A stretch of DNA of 64,000 nt from Xanthobacter tagetidis (GTDB taxonomy: Bacteria > Pseudomonadota > Alphaproteobacteria > Rhizobiales > Xanthobacteraceae). How positions within the stretch are numbered: the first letter of the stretch is position 1; each line of letters starts with the position of its first letter. The position numbers and the translations under genes were made by a program. Of the stretch, positions 1-8,003 are shown piece by piece. The notes under the pieces were generated by a model. It had not been told where the DNA came from. It saw nothing but the letters and a program-made list of their open reading frames with translations, and ran no database searches. The stretch is taken from contig NZ_RCTF01000008.1 in assembly GCF_003667445.1 (NCBI RefSeq), positions 1 through 64,000 of the forward strand, written 5' to 3'.

Positions 1-384
1 GCCGCCGCGGCCGCCGCCATGCCGGCCGGACCGCGCTTCGGACCCGCGCCCGCCGCGCGCCCGGCGCGTGCCCCGGCCCGCCAGTTCGCGAGCTCTGATG
101 CCGCCGAGGCGGCGCTGATCCGCGCCTGCAAGGCGGGCGACGCGCCCGGCGCCCATGCGGCCTTCCTCGCCTGGATGCGGCTTTCGGCCGGCACCGATGG
201 CCTGCGCACGCCGCGCATGGCCCATGCGGTGCGCGACCTCTACCACGCGCTCTACCGGGCCGAGGCGCCGGCCTGGTCGGGCCGCGACTTCCTCGCCGCG
301 TTCCGCGCCGAGCAGGCCGCCCGGCGCAAGGCCGGCCGCGCGACGCGCCGCGCCCGCATCGATCCGCTCTATCCGGCCGGCTGA
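1..384 (+). CDS. C-terminal part of a BatD-like membrane protein (runs off left edge)
   Basis: The frame is open from the window edge, so only the C-terminal 127 codons are visible; the ATG at 19 follows a run of alanine codons and is probably internal. An Ala/Pro/Arg-rich linker leads into a helical charged domain (ALIRACKAGD, AFLAWMR, VRDLYHALYR, GRDFLAAFRA) and a basic tail. This resembles the cytoplasmic C-terminal domain after the last membrane helix of BatD proteins, which work with MoxR ATPases and von Willebrand-domain Bat proteins. The diagnostic Ig-like and membrane parts lie outside the window, so the name is tentative. The stop is 11 bp from the convergent AraC gene. Confidence 0.5.
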   Translation, partial: AAAAAAMPAGPRFGPAPAARPARAPARQFASSDAAEAALIRACKAGDAPGAHAAFLAWMRLSAGTDGLRTPRMAHAVRDLYHALYRAEAPAWSGRDFLAAFRAEQAARRKAGRATRRARIDPLYPAG

Positions 385-395
385 ACCGGCGCGCC

Positions 396-1325
396 TCAGC
401 CGCCGCGGCGGAAGGCGGAGGGGGTCATGCCGAACCGTGCGCGGAAGGTGCGGTTGAAGTAAGAGAGGTCGCCGAATCCGGTCTCGAACGCCACCGCGCT
501 CACCGGCCGCGCGCCCTCCGGGCCCTTGGCGGCGAGGGCCGCGTGCGCGGCGAGCAGGCGCTGCTCCAGCACATAGGCCGAGAAGGTGGTGCCCTCCGCC
601 TGGAACTGCTTCTGGATCGCCCGCGGCGTCACCCCCACGAGGCGCGCCACCATGTCGAGGCTGAGGTCGCGGCGCTTGAGGTGGGGCGCGATGGTGCCCT
701 TCAGCGCCGCGAGCCGGTCCGGCTCAGCCGCATCGTCGTCGGGGAAGAACACCACCCGCGCCAAATCGCGCATGTGCGCGCTCGCGAGCGCGGCGTGGCG
801 CTCGCTCTTGAGCGGGATGAGGCCCTGCATCACCGCGCCGGCATAGTGGACCAGTAGCAGCAGGCTCGCCTCGTCGGCGGCGGCGAGCGGCAGCGGGCCG
901 GGCGCGCCCTCGGCCTGCCAGATGTCGGACGGCATCAGCAGGTGGTCGACCCGCGTGCCGTCGCCGGCCGTGTAGGAGAAGGGAAGCGCCAGCGACAGGA
1001 GCGCCCCCTGGCGGTCCTCCAGCACGATCCGGCGGCCGCACTGCTCCACCGGCAGCCGCCCGCCCACCGGCCGCAGCAGGATGAAGCCCGCCGCCCCGCT
1101 CTGAGCCGCCCGGCGCGCGAAGCGGGCCCCCGAGGCGAAGCACGTGGCGAGGCGCGCGCCGGGCAGAGCGACCCACAGCATGCGCGCGGTGAAGGCGGCT
1201 GGCGCGGCCACCTCGATGTCCACGTCCGCCAGCGCGGCGCGGAAGGCGCGCGCGAATTCCGCCGGCCGCTCGGGGGTCGGCACGCCGGCGCCATCGAACC
1301 AGGCGGGCGAGAAGGCATCACGCAT
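396..1325 (-). CDS. AraC-family transcriptional regulator of the siderophore-uptake locus
   Basis: A 309-residue protein with a divergent N-terminal sensor half (about 1-190) and a C-terminal AraC/XylS double helix-turn-helix (about 205-309). The first HTH is around LSLDMVARLVGVTPRAIQKQF and the family signature FGDLSYFNRTFRARFGMTP is close to the end. It is divergent from the TonB-dependent receptor gene with a 210 bp shared promoter region. AraC regulators in this position (RhrA of the rhizobactin system, PchR of pyochelin) activate the neighbouring receptor when the ferric siderophore is present; that role here is inferred from position. The family is certain, the ligand unknown. Confidence 0.9.
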   Translation of the reverse strand: MRDAFSPAWFDGAGVPTPERPAEFARAFRAALADVDIEVAAPAAFTARMLWVALPGARLATCFASGARFARRAAQSGAAGFILLRPVGGRLPVEQCGRRIVLEDRQGALLSLALPFSYTAGDGTRVDHLLMPSDIWQAEGAPGPLPLAAADEASLLLLVHYAGAVMQGLIPLKSERHAALASAHMRDLARVVFFPDDDAAEPDRLAALKGTIAPHLKRRDLSLDMVARLVGVTPRAIQKQFQAEGTTFSAYVLEQRLLAAHAALAAKGPEGARPVSAVAFETGFGDLSYFNRTFRARFGMTPSAFRRGG

Positions 1326-1366
1326 AGTAGAACTTTTCTAAGTCGTTGCCGAATTGCGACAGCATC

Positions 1367-1377
1367 ATGATTATCAT
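1367..1377. promoter_or_regulatory. Fur-box-like site in the araC/receptor divergent promoter
   Basis: ATGATTATCAT is, on the minus strand, the exact 11-bp core (ATGATAATCAT) of the classical 19-bp Fur box and is nearly palindromic. It is 42 bp upstream of the AraC start and about 160 bp upstream of the receptor start, in an AT-rich patch unlike its surroundings. Iron-dependent repression of the siderophore locus would fit. Many alphaproteobacteria use Irr or RirA instead of Fur for iron, so the protein that binds is uncertain. Confidence 0.5.
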
Positions 1378-1535
1378 CACCGGTTCGCCACAGTCCATCT
1401 TTTCCGGCGCCGCAGTCCAAGACATGCAGAAGCCGGAGGCCGCATGAAAGCTGTACGCGATCCACGGCCGACTTTGATTTTCAGGCGGCTGGGGAGGCTC
1501 CTTTTTCAGAACGACTTAAAACTGCGGGCGGACAC

Positions 1536-3821
1536 ATGCCTCGTTCTTCGATGCCTCGTGCTTCATTCGGGTCTTTGACACCCTGCGCGGTCGGTGCGGG
1601 CGCACTTCTGGCGGCGCTCGCCGCCGTTCCCGCCGCCCACGCGCAGGACGCGCCGCCTTCCGGCCGGAACGAGGAGATCACCCTCGACACGCTGGTGGTG
1701 ACGGCGGCGCGCGCCGAGCGGCCCATCGCCGACGTGCCGCAGACGGTGCGGGTGATCGACCAGGCGGAGATCCAGGAGCAGCTGCAGCTCACCAACAATG
1801 CGGCGGCGGTGCTGGCGAAGCTGATCCCCGGCTATTCGCCCTCCACGCAGACCATCTCCAGCGCGTCCGAGAACTTCCGCGGCCGCGACCTGCTGGTGAT
1901 GATCGACGGCGTGCCGCAGAACACGCCGCTGCGCAACGTCTCGCGCATCCTGCCGCTGATCGACCTCAATGCGGTGGAGCGCATCGAGGTGGTGGCCGGC
2001 GCCTCCAGCCTCTACGGCTCGGGCGCCACCGGCGGCACCGTGAACTTCATCATGAAGCGCCCGCAGGACGGCAAGCCGCAGGTCTCCATCAACACCGCGC
2101 TGCGCTTCTTCACCGCCGATCCCGGCAACTCGCTGGCGCCGGAGGTCTCGGCCACCGTCACCGGCGGCTCCAAGACCGGCTTCGACTACATCTTCACCGG
2201 CACCGGCACGTTCGCCGACCGCACCTATGACGGCGCCGGCAACGAGCTTCCCTCGGACGGCATGCTCGGCCAGGGCGGCGGCGACCGCTTCGGGCGGGGC
2301 AATTTCTTCGGCAAGATCGGCTACAACTTCGACCCGACGAAGCGCATCGAGGTCTCGGCCGGCTGGACCTATCTGGAGCAGAACCCGCAGTGGATGACGC
2401 GCTACGGCCTGCCCTACGCCCAGCCCGACTTCGGCAACTTCTACGCCGGCATGCCGGTGCTGGAGGACACCAAGACGGTGAGCGCGCGCTACACCGACAG
2501 CGCCTTCGCGCTCGGCAATCTCTCGCTGCTGGCCTATTACAACGACGTGAAGAAGCGCTTCAACTTCTCCGACTTCAGCATCGACTATAACGGCGCGGTC
2601 TATTACTCCGGCAATCTCGGCCGCCCCACCTCGCCCTACAACCAGAGCGAACTCTATTCCGAGCGCACGGGCCTCAACCTCACCATCGACACGCCAGTCT
2701 CGTTCCTGAAGGGCGCCACCTTCACCTGGGGCGGCGACATCGTCCACGACGATACCTGGCAGACGCTGACCAACGGCCAGAACATCTTCACCCCGCTCTC
2801 GCAGATGAGCTACGCCGCCTTCGGCCAGCTCCAGGTGCCGATCGGCGAAAAGATCGTGGTGCGCGCGGGCGCCCGCTACGAGCTGCTCGACCTCACGGTC
2901 AGCGACTTCGTGCGCCCGCCGGTGTTCGTCGGCTTCTCCGGGCTCGGCTATGCGGTGCTGCCGGACCTGCCGGTGACCGGCGGCCAGTACCAGTATTCCG
3001 CCCCCACCTTCAATGTGGGCGCCACCTACAAGCTCACCGAGACCAGCGAACTCTATGGCGGCTTCAGCCAGGGCTTCGCGCTGCCCGACATCGGCGCCTT
3101 CACGCGCCGCGCCGGGGCCTCCGGAGCGGCCGAGATTCTCTATTACGGCTGCTATATCGGCCTGGGGCCGTTCCCGCCCATCAACTACTCCTGCCCCAAG
3201 CAGCGCACCCTCTCCTATGACGATCTCGGCATCGAGGCGCAGATCGTCAACAATTGGGAGCTGGGCATCCGCGGCAGCGCCGGCCGGTTCCGGGGGAGTC
3301 TGGCCGGCTACTACTCTACGTCGGACGCGGGCGTGAACTTCGTCGCCTCCACCAACACGGTCTCGCAGACCAAGGAAGTGATCTACGGCGTGGAGGCGAC
3401 CGCCGAATACCAGGTGAACGACCCGTTCACCGTCGGCGCCAACGGCACGTTCCGGGAAGGCCAGTGGGACAGCGACGACGACGGGGTGATCGACGCCTTC
3501 CTGCCGAACAACCGCATCGCCACCCCGGTGCGCGGCACGCTCTGGGGCCAGTATGCCTTCCAGACCGGCACCGTCGTGCGCCTGGAGATGGAGGGCTGGT
3601 CGGGCCGCAGCGTGTTCGACGGCACCGGCGTGTTCGAGATCGACAGCGGCTACACCTTCAACGCCGCCGTCAGCCACCCGTTCGGCGGCGGCCTCGCCTA
3701 CGCCTCGGTGAGCAACTTGCTGGACGCGCAGTATGAGAACCCCTCCGCCACCGCCACCCGCAACCTTGCCGTCATGGCCTGGGGCCGCACGGTGACGCTC
3801 GGCTACCGCAAGACCTTCTGA
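1536..3821 (+). CDS. TonB-dependent siderophore receptor
   Basis: A 761-residue outer-membrane receptor. Residues 1-36 form a signal peptide (hydrophobic AVGAGALLAALAAV, cleavage after AHA). A TonB box (DTLVVTA, about 51-57) is followed by the plug domain (PIADVPQTVRVID; RGRDLLVMIDGVPQN; VERIEVVAGASSLYGSGATGGTVNF) and then a 22-strand barrel ending in the C-terminal phenylalanine typical of outer-membrane proteins. It should import a ferric siderophore using TonB energy. Its stop overlaps the next start by 1 bp and an RhtX-type permease follows, so this is an uptake locus; no siderophore biosynthesis genes are present in the window. A second ATG lies 15 bp downstream in a short direct repeat, so the exact start is slightly uncertain. 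Confidence 0.93.
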   Translation: MPRSSMPRASFGSLTPCAVGAGALLAALAAVPAAHAQDAPPSGRNEEITLDTLVVTAARAERPIADVPQTVRVIDQAEIQEQLQLTNNAAAVLAKLIPGYSPSTQTISSASENFRGRDLLVMIDGVPQNTPLRNVSRILPLIDLNAVERIEVVAGASSLYGSGATGGTVNFIMKRPQDGKPQVSINTALRFFTADPGNSLAPEVSATVTGGSKTGFDYIFTGTGTFADRTYDGAGNELPSDGMLGQGGGDRFGRGNFFGKIGYNFDPTKRIEVSAGWTYLEQNPQWMTRYGLPYAQPDFGNFYAGMPVLEDTKTVSARYTDSAFALGNLSLLAYYNDVKKRFNFSDFSIDYNGAVYYSGNLGRPTSPYNQSELYSERTGLNLTIDTPVSFLKGATFTWGGDIVHDDTWQTLTNGQNIFTPLSQMSYAAFGQLQVPIGEKIVVRAGARYELLDLTVSDFVRPPVFVGFSGLGYAVLPDLPVTGGQYQYSAPTFNVGATYKLTETSELYGGFSQGFALPDIGAFTRRAGASGAAEILYYGCYIGLGPFPPINYSCPKQRTLSYDDLGIEAQIVNNWELGIRGSAGRFRGSLAGYYSTSDAGVNFVASTNTVSQTKEVIYGVEATAEYQVNDPFTVGANGTFREGQWDSDDDGVIDAFLPNNRIATPVRGTLWGQYAFQTGTVVRLEMEGWSGRSVFDGTGVFEIDSGYTFNAAVSHPFGGGLAYASVSNLLDAQYENPSATATRNLAVMAWGRTVTLGYRKTF

Positions 3822-4195
3822 TGGTGCGTCTCGACGAGGAACCGGGCAGCCTGCTGGTGCTGCGCTTCCACCAGCCTTACGGGGCGGGCGACGAGGAGGC
3901 CTATCTCGCCAGCCTCGACGCCATCGCCGCGCATGAAGGCCCATTCCGCCTCATGACCGTGTTCGGCGGCGGGCCGGCGCTCTCGCGCGCCGGCGAGCGG
4001 TCGCAGGCGCTGTGGTTCAAGGCGACGCGCGCGCGCATCGACGGCCTGTGCCGGGCCTGCGCCATCGTGCGGCCCAATGCGGGGGAGGAGATGGCGCAGG
4101 TGTTCCGCCGGCTGTGGTCGTTCCCGCTCATCGCCACGCCGGACGAGGCGGAGGCGCGCGCCTTCCTCGCCCGCCACGCCGGCTCCCCGTCATGA
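3821..4195 (+). CDS. Small conserved protein of the siderophore operon, function unknown
   Basis: A 124-residue soluble protein without signal peptide or membrane segment. It starts on the last base of the receptor stop and ends in an ATGA overlap with the permease gene, so translation is coupled on both sides. Alternating beta/alpha patterns (LLVLRFHQPY, PFRLMTVFGG, CRACAIVRPN, FPLIATPDEAEARAFLARH) suggest a compact alpha/beta fold, possibly STAS/SpoIIAA-like. No catalytic motif is recognisable. A helper role in siderophore handling or regulation is inferred only from its position between receptor and permease. Confidence 0.75.
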   Translation: MVRLDEEPGSLLVLRFHQPYGAGDEEAYLASLDAIAAHEGPFRLMTVFGGGPALSRAGERSQALWFKATRARIDGLCRACAIVRPNAGEEMAQVFRRLWSFPLIATPDEAEARAFLARHAGSPS

Positions 4196-5415
4196 GCGCG
4201 CCGGCCGCCCCCGCCGCCGCGCCGCTTGGGCGGATGCGGCTGTTCGTGGTGCTGGCGGGGCTCTATCTTGCCCAGTCGATCCCGAGCTACCTGCTGGTGG
4301 CGGCGATCCCGCCCATCATGCGCGAGCAGGGCGTCTCGCGCACCGCCATCGGCATGCTTTCGGCGCTGATGCTGCCTTTGGTGCTGAAGTTCCTGTGGGC
4401 GCCCTATGTGGACCGCTTCCGCCCCATCTCCGGCCTGCACCGGGCAGGGTGGGTGCTCATCACCCAGTCGCTCACGGTGCTGGCGATCGCCGCCTTCTCG
4501 CTGATCGCGCCCACCGACGTGTGGGCCTTCCTCGCGCTCGGCATGGCGCTGGCGCTCCTCATCTCGACGCAGGACATCGCCACCGACGGCTACGCCACCC
4601 GGCGCCTCGCGCCGGAGGATCGCCCGTTCGGCAACGCCATCCAGGGCGGGGCGGTGGCGCTGGGCGTGGTGATCGGCGGCACGGGAAGCCTCGTCATCTA
4701 CCACCATTTCGGCTGGCAGCCGATGATCTGGACCATGGCGGCGCTCTCGCTCGTGCCGCTCGCCTCCGCCTTCGCCATGCGCGAGGACGACGTGACGCGG
4801 GCGCCGCGCGCGCCGCGGGCGACGCTGAAATCCTTCTTCGCCCGGCCCGAGGCGCGCGAGGTGCTGGTGATCGCCCTCGTCTACCGGGCGAGCGAGGGCC
4901 TCGTGAAGGCCATGGAGGGCCCCTATCTGGTGGACCGGGGCGTGCCGCTCGACATCGTCGGCTATCTCTCCGGCGGCGCTGCGGCGACCGCCGGCCTGCT
5001 CGGTTCCGGAGTGGCGGCGCTGCTGATGGTGCGGCTCGGCACCGCGCCGGTGCTGACCCTGCTCGGCGGGCTGCGCACCCTATGCTTCGCCCTGTTCGCG
5101 CTGCACGCCTTCGACATCGTCACCGGCTGGACCGCCTTGTTCGGCGCCGCCGCGTTCCAGACCCTGATCCGCTACATGGAGATCGTCGCGCTCTACTCGC
5201 TGTTCATGGCGGCCTCCTCGAAGGACCAGCCGGGCACCGACTTCACCATCCTCGCCTGCGCGCAGCTGGTGGTCTATCTCGCCGGCTCGTTCGTGGCCGG
5301 GGCGATCGCCGACCGGTTCGGCTACGGCGCGCTGTTCACGCTCGCCGCGCTGCTCTCGCTTGCCGCCGTGGTGGACACGCGCCGCCGCCTCGCCGCCCGC
5401 AGCGCGCCCGCGTGA
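4192..5415 (+). CDS. RhtX/FptX-type siderophore permease (MFS)
   Basis: A 407-residue major-facilitator protein with about 12 membrane segments. The frame is open further upstream, but ATG 4192 overlaps the preceding stop (ATGA) and gives the typical N-terminus just before the first membrane helix. The loop LMLPLVLKFLWAPYVDRF and the segment STQDIATDGYATR are characteristic of the AmpG/RhtX branch of the MFS. Family members move siderophores across the inner membrane without ATP. Placement directly after a TonB-dependent receptor supports that role over the AmpG muropeptide role. Confidence 0.85.
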   Translation: MSAPAAPAAAPLGRMRLFVVLAGLYLAQSIPSYLLVAAIPPIMREQGVSRTAIGMLSALMLPLVLKFLWAPYVDRFRPISGLHRAGWVLITQSLTVLAIAAFSLIAPTDVWAFLALGMALALLISTQDIATDGYATRRLAPEDRPFGNAIQGGAVALGVVIGGTGSLVIYHHFGWQPMIWTMAALSLVPLASAFAMREDDVTRAPRAPRATLKSFFARPEAREVLVIALVYRASEGLVKAMEGPYLVDRGVPLDIVGYLSGGAAATAGLLGSGVAALLMVRLGTAPVLTLLGGLRTLCFALFALHAFDIVTGWTALFGAAAFQTLIRYMEIVALYSLFMAASSKDQPGTDFTILACAQLVVYLAGSFVAGAIADRFGYGALFTLAALLSLAAVVDTRRRLAARSAPA

Positions 5416-5485
5416 GGCGCCGCCCCGGTTCGCGCGCACGCGGCGGCGGTGCTATGTCTGCGCGCGAACGAACCGGGAGGGCGAG

Positions 5486-6025
5486 ATGGCGGACGGCATG
5501 TCGAACGGCGGCGCGGGGCGCCATGCGGGCTTCTGGCTGCGCGAACTGCCCTATCTCGCCATCCTGCTGCTCACGGTCGGCGGCGTCGCCTATGTGAGCA
5601 TGGAGCGCACGCCGATCGTGCCGTTCTGGGAGTTCGTGGCGGTGGCGAGCTGCGCCGCCTGCGTCTATGCAGGCTGGGCCGATGCCGCCGGCAAGGAGGC
5701 GCGCTGGCACCTCATCTGGACCCAGGCGCTGCACTGGGGCGCGTTCCTCGGCGCCATGAACCTCGTCTTCCTGCCCAGCGTGCAGGCGGTGGCGGATGCC
5801 GATTCCACCAGCCTGTTCCTGCTCCTGCTGCTGGCGCTCGGCACCTTCGTCGCCGGCGTGCACACGTCGTCCTGGCGCATGGGGCTGAACGGCGTGGTGA
5901 TGGGCCTGTGCGTGCCGGCGGTGGCGTGGCTCGACCAGTCGGCGCTGTTCGTCGCCCTGACCGCCCTCGTGATCGTCACCGTCGGCGCCGGCCTCATGTG
6001 GGGCTATCTCAAGCTCCGGGGCTGA
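5486..6025 (+). CDS. Conserved integral membrane protein, unknown function
   Basis: A 179-residue protein with about five hydrophobic segments (LPYLAILLLTVGGVAYV, FVAVASCAACVYAGW, LHWGAFLGAMNLVFL, LFLLLLLALGTFVAGV, ALFVALTALVIVTVGAGLMWGY). The chosen ATG has a good ribosome site (GGGAGG, 5-10 bp upstream). The gene starts 70 bp after the siderophore permease and ends 6 bp from the convergent GntR gene. I do not recognise the family and no catalytic residues stand out. It may be co-transcribed with the siderophore genes, but nothing else links it to iron. Confidence 0.75.
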   Translation: MADGMSNGGAGRHAGFWLRELPYLAILLLTVGGVAYVSMERTPIVPFWEFVAVASCAACVYAGWADAAGKEARWHLIWTQALHWGAFLGAMNLVFLPSVQAVADADSTSLFLLLLLALGTFVAGVHTSSWRMGLNGVVMGLCVPAVAWLDQSALFVALTALVIVTVGAGLMWGYLKLRG

Positions 6026-6031
6026 GGCGCC

Positions 6032-6823
6032 TCACGCGCCGGCCGCCGTGCGGCGGCGGGAGGGGGCCGCGCCGCGAGCGGCGTCCGGCGCGGCATTCCC
6101 TGTCCGCTTGGCCCCGCCCCGGCTTTTCGCCGCCGGCCGGGATTCGGCCTCCGCCCGCGCCATCTCCGAGCGGATCTGGTCCGCCAGCTTGCGGATGTGG
6201 GCGCGCGCCTCGCGCTCCGCCGCATCCGGATCGCCCGCCTCCAATGCGGCGATGATGAGTGAGTGGTCGTCGGTGGATTGCGGCAGGCGCATGGGCATGG
6301 ACTGGCGCTGCAGCCGCATCACCCGCATGCGCGCGAAGATGGACTGCAGCAACTCCTCGATCACCTTGTTCTGGGCGATCGACGCCACCTTGTCGTGGAA
6401 ATCGAGCGCGGTGGCGTAATAGCCCTCGATGTTGCCGTCCTCGAAGCTGCGGCGCTGCTCGTCCACGCCGCGCTTCAGGGCGGCGACCTGGGACGGCGTG
6501 ATGCGCTGCGCGGCGAGGCGCGCCGCCATGCCCTCCAGCACCTCGCGCGCCTCGTAGATGTCCAGCGCCCGGCGCGGATCGTACCGGATGAGATAGACGC
6601 CCTGGCGCGGCACGATCTCGACGATGCCTTCCGCCTCCAGGCGGTTGATGGCGCCCCACAGCGGCGTGCGGCTGACGCCGAGGCCGCGGCTCAGTTCCTC
6701 GACGCTGACCTTGTCGCCCGGCTCGTACTGATTCCCGTTGAGGAACAGGTCACGGACATAGGTATAGGCGTCCTCGCTCAGATTGGACCGCTTGAGCTTC
6801 TTCACCGGCGTTTCCTGCTTCAT
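6032..6823 (-). CDS. GntR-family regulator, FCD subfamily (probable regulator of the adjacent importer/oxygenase regulon)
   Basis: A 263-residue protein: an N-terminal winged helix-turn-helix (about 37-78, VSVEELSRGLGVSRTPLWGA) and a helical FCD ligand-binding domain with the metal-type pattern LDFHDKV, then DDHSLIIAALEAGD and REARAHI. A basic Ala/Arg tail (about 215-263) is unusual for the family. ATG 6823 has no clear ribosome site; GTG 6805 has AGGAAA 5 bp upstream and gives 257 residues, so the true start may be 6805. A motif shared with two downstream promoters overlaps the upstream start, which would allow autoregulation. It is divergent from the ABC importer. Confidence 0.92.
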   Translation of the reverse strand: MKQETPVKKLKRSNLSEDAYTYVRDLFLNGNQYEPGDKVSVEELSRGLGVSRTPLWGAINRLEAEGIVEIVPRQGVYLIRYDPRRALDIYEAREVLEGMAARLAAQRITPSQVAALKRGVDEQRRSFEDGNIEGYYATALDFHDKVASIAQNKVIEELLQSIFARMRVMRLQRQSMPMRLPQSTDDHSLIIAALEAGDPDAAEREARAHIRKLADQIRSEMARAEAESRPAAKSRGGAKRTGNAAPDAARGAAPSRRRTAAGA

Positions 6824-6830
6824 GCTTCAT
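6816..6830 (-). promoter_or_regulatory. Putative GntR operator, copy 1 (autoregulatory)
   Basis: On the minus strand this reads ATGAAGCATGAAGCA. It matches the sites at 7092-7106 (ATGAAACATGAGGCA) and 11732-11746 (ATGAAACACGAAGCA), giving the consensus ATGAARCAYGARGCA. It sits just upstream of the AGGAAA ribosome site of the alternative GTG start of the GntR gene. Three near-identical 15-mers at three gene starts in one 5 kb stretch are hard to explain by coding constraint, since all lie outside or at the edge of coding sequence. Confidence 0.6.
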
Positions 6831-7072
6831 GTCAGGTCTACCCACCTCGCGCCGGCCACTCAAGCGCGAGTTGGAGGATTTTACGCGGATTCGCGGTGGC
6901 GCGTGCATAGATCGGAGGCATCTGCCCGACAACGAGGCGCGCCGCCGCTCATTTGAGCCGTGGATCGCGCCGCTCCTCCGCCACCGCCCGCATGGCCCCC
7001 GCCTGGCGCCGATCAAGCGCGCGCAAGCCGCCTCGCCGCCTTTGCCGATCTCCCGCAGAACCCGCCGCAACG

Positions 7073-7088
7073 TGGCATGGCTCTTGCT
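7073..7088 (+). promoter_or_regulatory. Possible sigma-54 (-24/-12) promoter of the ABC importer operon
   Basis: TGGCATGGCTCTTGCT fits the RpoN consensus TGGCACG-N4-TTGCW with one mismatch and the required GG-N10-GC spacing. It ends where the 19-bp GntR operator begins, so the start point (about 7100) would fall inside the operator. GG-N10-GC is not rare in GC-rich DNA, and no enhancer-binding activator gene is visible in the window, so this is a candidate only. The rest of the 304 bp gap between the GntR and importer genes shows no other clear feature. Confidence 0.35.
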
Positions 7089-7106
7089 GAAATGAAACAT
7101 GAGGCA
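7088..7106 (+). promoter_or_regulatory. Putative GntR operator, copy 2 (importer operon)
   Basis: TGAAATGAAACATGAGGCA agrees with the site in front of the flavin oxidoreductase gene (11728-11746) at 17 of 19 positions. It is 22 bp upstream of the likely GTG start of the first importer permease. Repression by the divergent GntR protein is inferred from the matching site at that gene's own start. Confidence 0.6.
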
Positions 7107-7127
7107 TTTCTGAAGATCGGAGATCCC

Positions 7128-8003
7128 GTGTTCGCCCAGCAACTCATGAACGGACTGATGCTCGGGGGCATCTACGCCTTGGTCGCGGTGTCGTTCACCC
7201 TCACCATAGGCATCCTGAATTTCCTCAACTTCAGCATCCCGGCGCTGTTCATGCTGGGGGGCGTGGTGTCGTGCGCGCTGCTCGCGGCGGGGGTGCCCGC
7301 CGTCGGCGCGGCGGCCGGCGCGCTCGCCGCCACCGGGCTCGCCTCGCTGCTGGTGGAGCGCTGCACCTTCCGCTGGCTCTCCACCTCCGACCCGCACATC
7401 CCGCTCGTGTCTTCGCTCGGCTTCCTTATCTTCTTCGAGAACCTGGTGCTGGTCTATTTCGGCTCCGACGCGGTGGGCTATCCGAGCCCGTTCGCGCGGG
7501 CGAGCGTGAAGGTCTCGGACCTCACCGTGAGCCTGCCCCAGACGGGCGGCTTCCTGCTGGCGCTGGTGCTGGTGGCCTTGTGCTACGTGCTCTTGAAATA
7601 CACGAAGCTCGGCCGCGGCCTGCGCTCCATCGCCGAGAGCCCCGCCATCGCCGAGATGCTCGGCGTGAAGGTCGGCTGGACGGTGTCCAGCGTCTATCTC
7701 GTCTCCGGCCTGCTCGCCGGCATCGGCGGCATCCTGTTCGGCATCTCCTATCTCCAGGTGTCCTGGGACATGGGCTCCGAGGTGGCGCTCAAGGGCGTCT
7801 CCGCCATGGTGCTCGGCGGCATGGGCAATGTGTGGGGCGCCGTGCTGGGCGCGCTCATCATCGCCGTCATCGAGGTGATGACCATCGCCTACCTGAATTC
7901 CGAGGCCGTGAACGTCTTCGTCTACGGCCTGCTGCTGGTCATCATCGCCTTCTGCCCGCGGGGGCTGCTCGGCGACCGGGTCAAGATGGCGGAGCGCATG
8001 TGA
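7128..8003 (+). CDS. Branched-chain-type ABC importer, permease 1 (LivH family)
   Basis: A 291-residue inner-membrane permease of the HAAT/LivH family with about eight membrane segments and the family N-terminus FAQQLMNGLMLGGIYALVAV. I chose GTG 7128 because GGAGA lies 4 bp upstream and this matches the usual family start; the in-frame ATG at 7092 coincides with the operator motif and is less likely. The conserved cytoplasmic loop SIAESPAIAEMLGVKV contacts the ATPases. It is the first of five genes (permease, permease, ATPase, ATPase, binding protein) with overlapping ends. The family carries branched-chain amino acids, amides, urea and aromatic acids, so the substrate is open. Confidence 0.93.
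   Translation: MFAQQLMNGLMLGGIYALVAVSFTLTIGILNFLNFSIPALFMLGGVVSCALLAAGVPAVGAAAGALAATGLASLLVERCTFRWLSTSDPHIPLVSSLGFLIFFENLVLVYFGSDAVGYPSPFARASVKVSDLTVSLPQTGGFLLALVLVALCYVLLKYTKLGRGLRSIAESPAIAEMLGVKVGWTVSSVYLVSGLLAGIGGILFGISYLQVSWDMGSEVALKGVSAMVLGGMGNVWGAVLGALIIAVIEVMTIAYLNSEAVNVFVYGLLLVIIAFCPRGLLGDRVKMAERM

Noticed and set aside
1563-3944. 793-codon minus-strand open frame across the TonB-dependent receptor
   Set aside because: His/Gly/Arg/Ala-rich antisense translation of GC-rich coding DNA; the plus-strand frame has a signal peptide, plug and barrel motifs.
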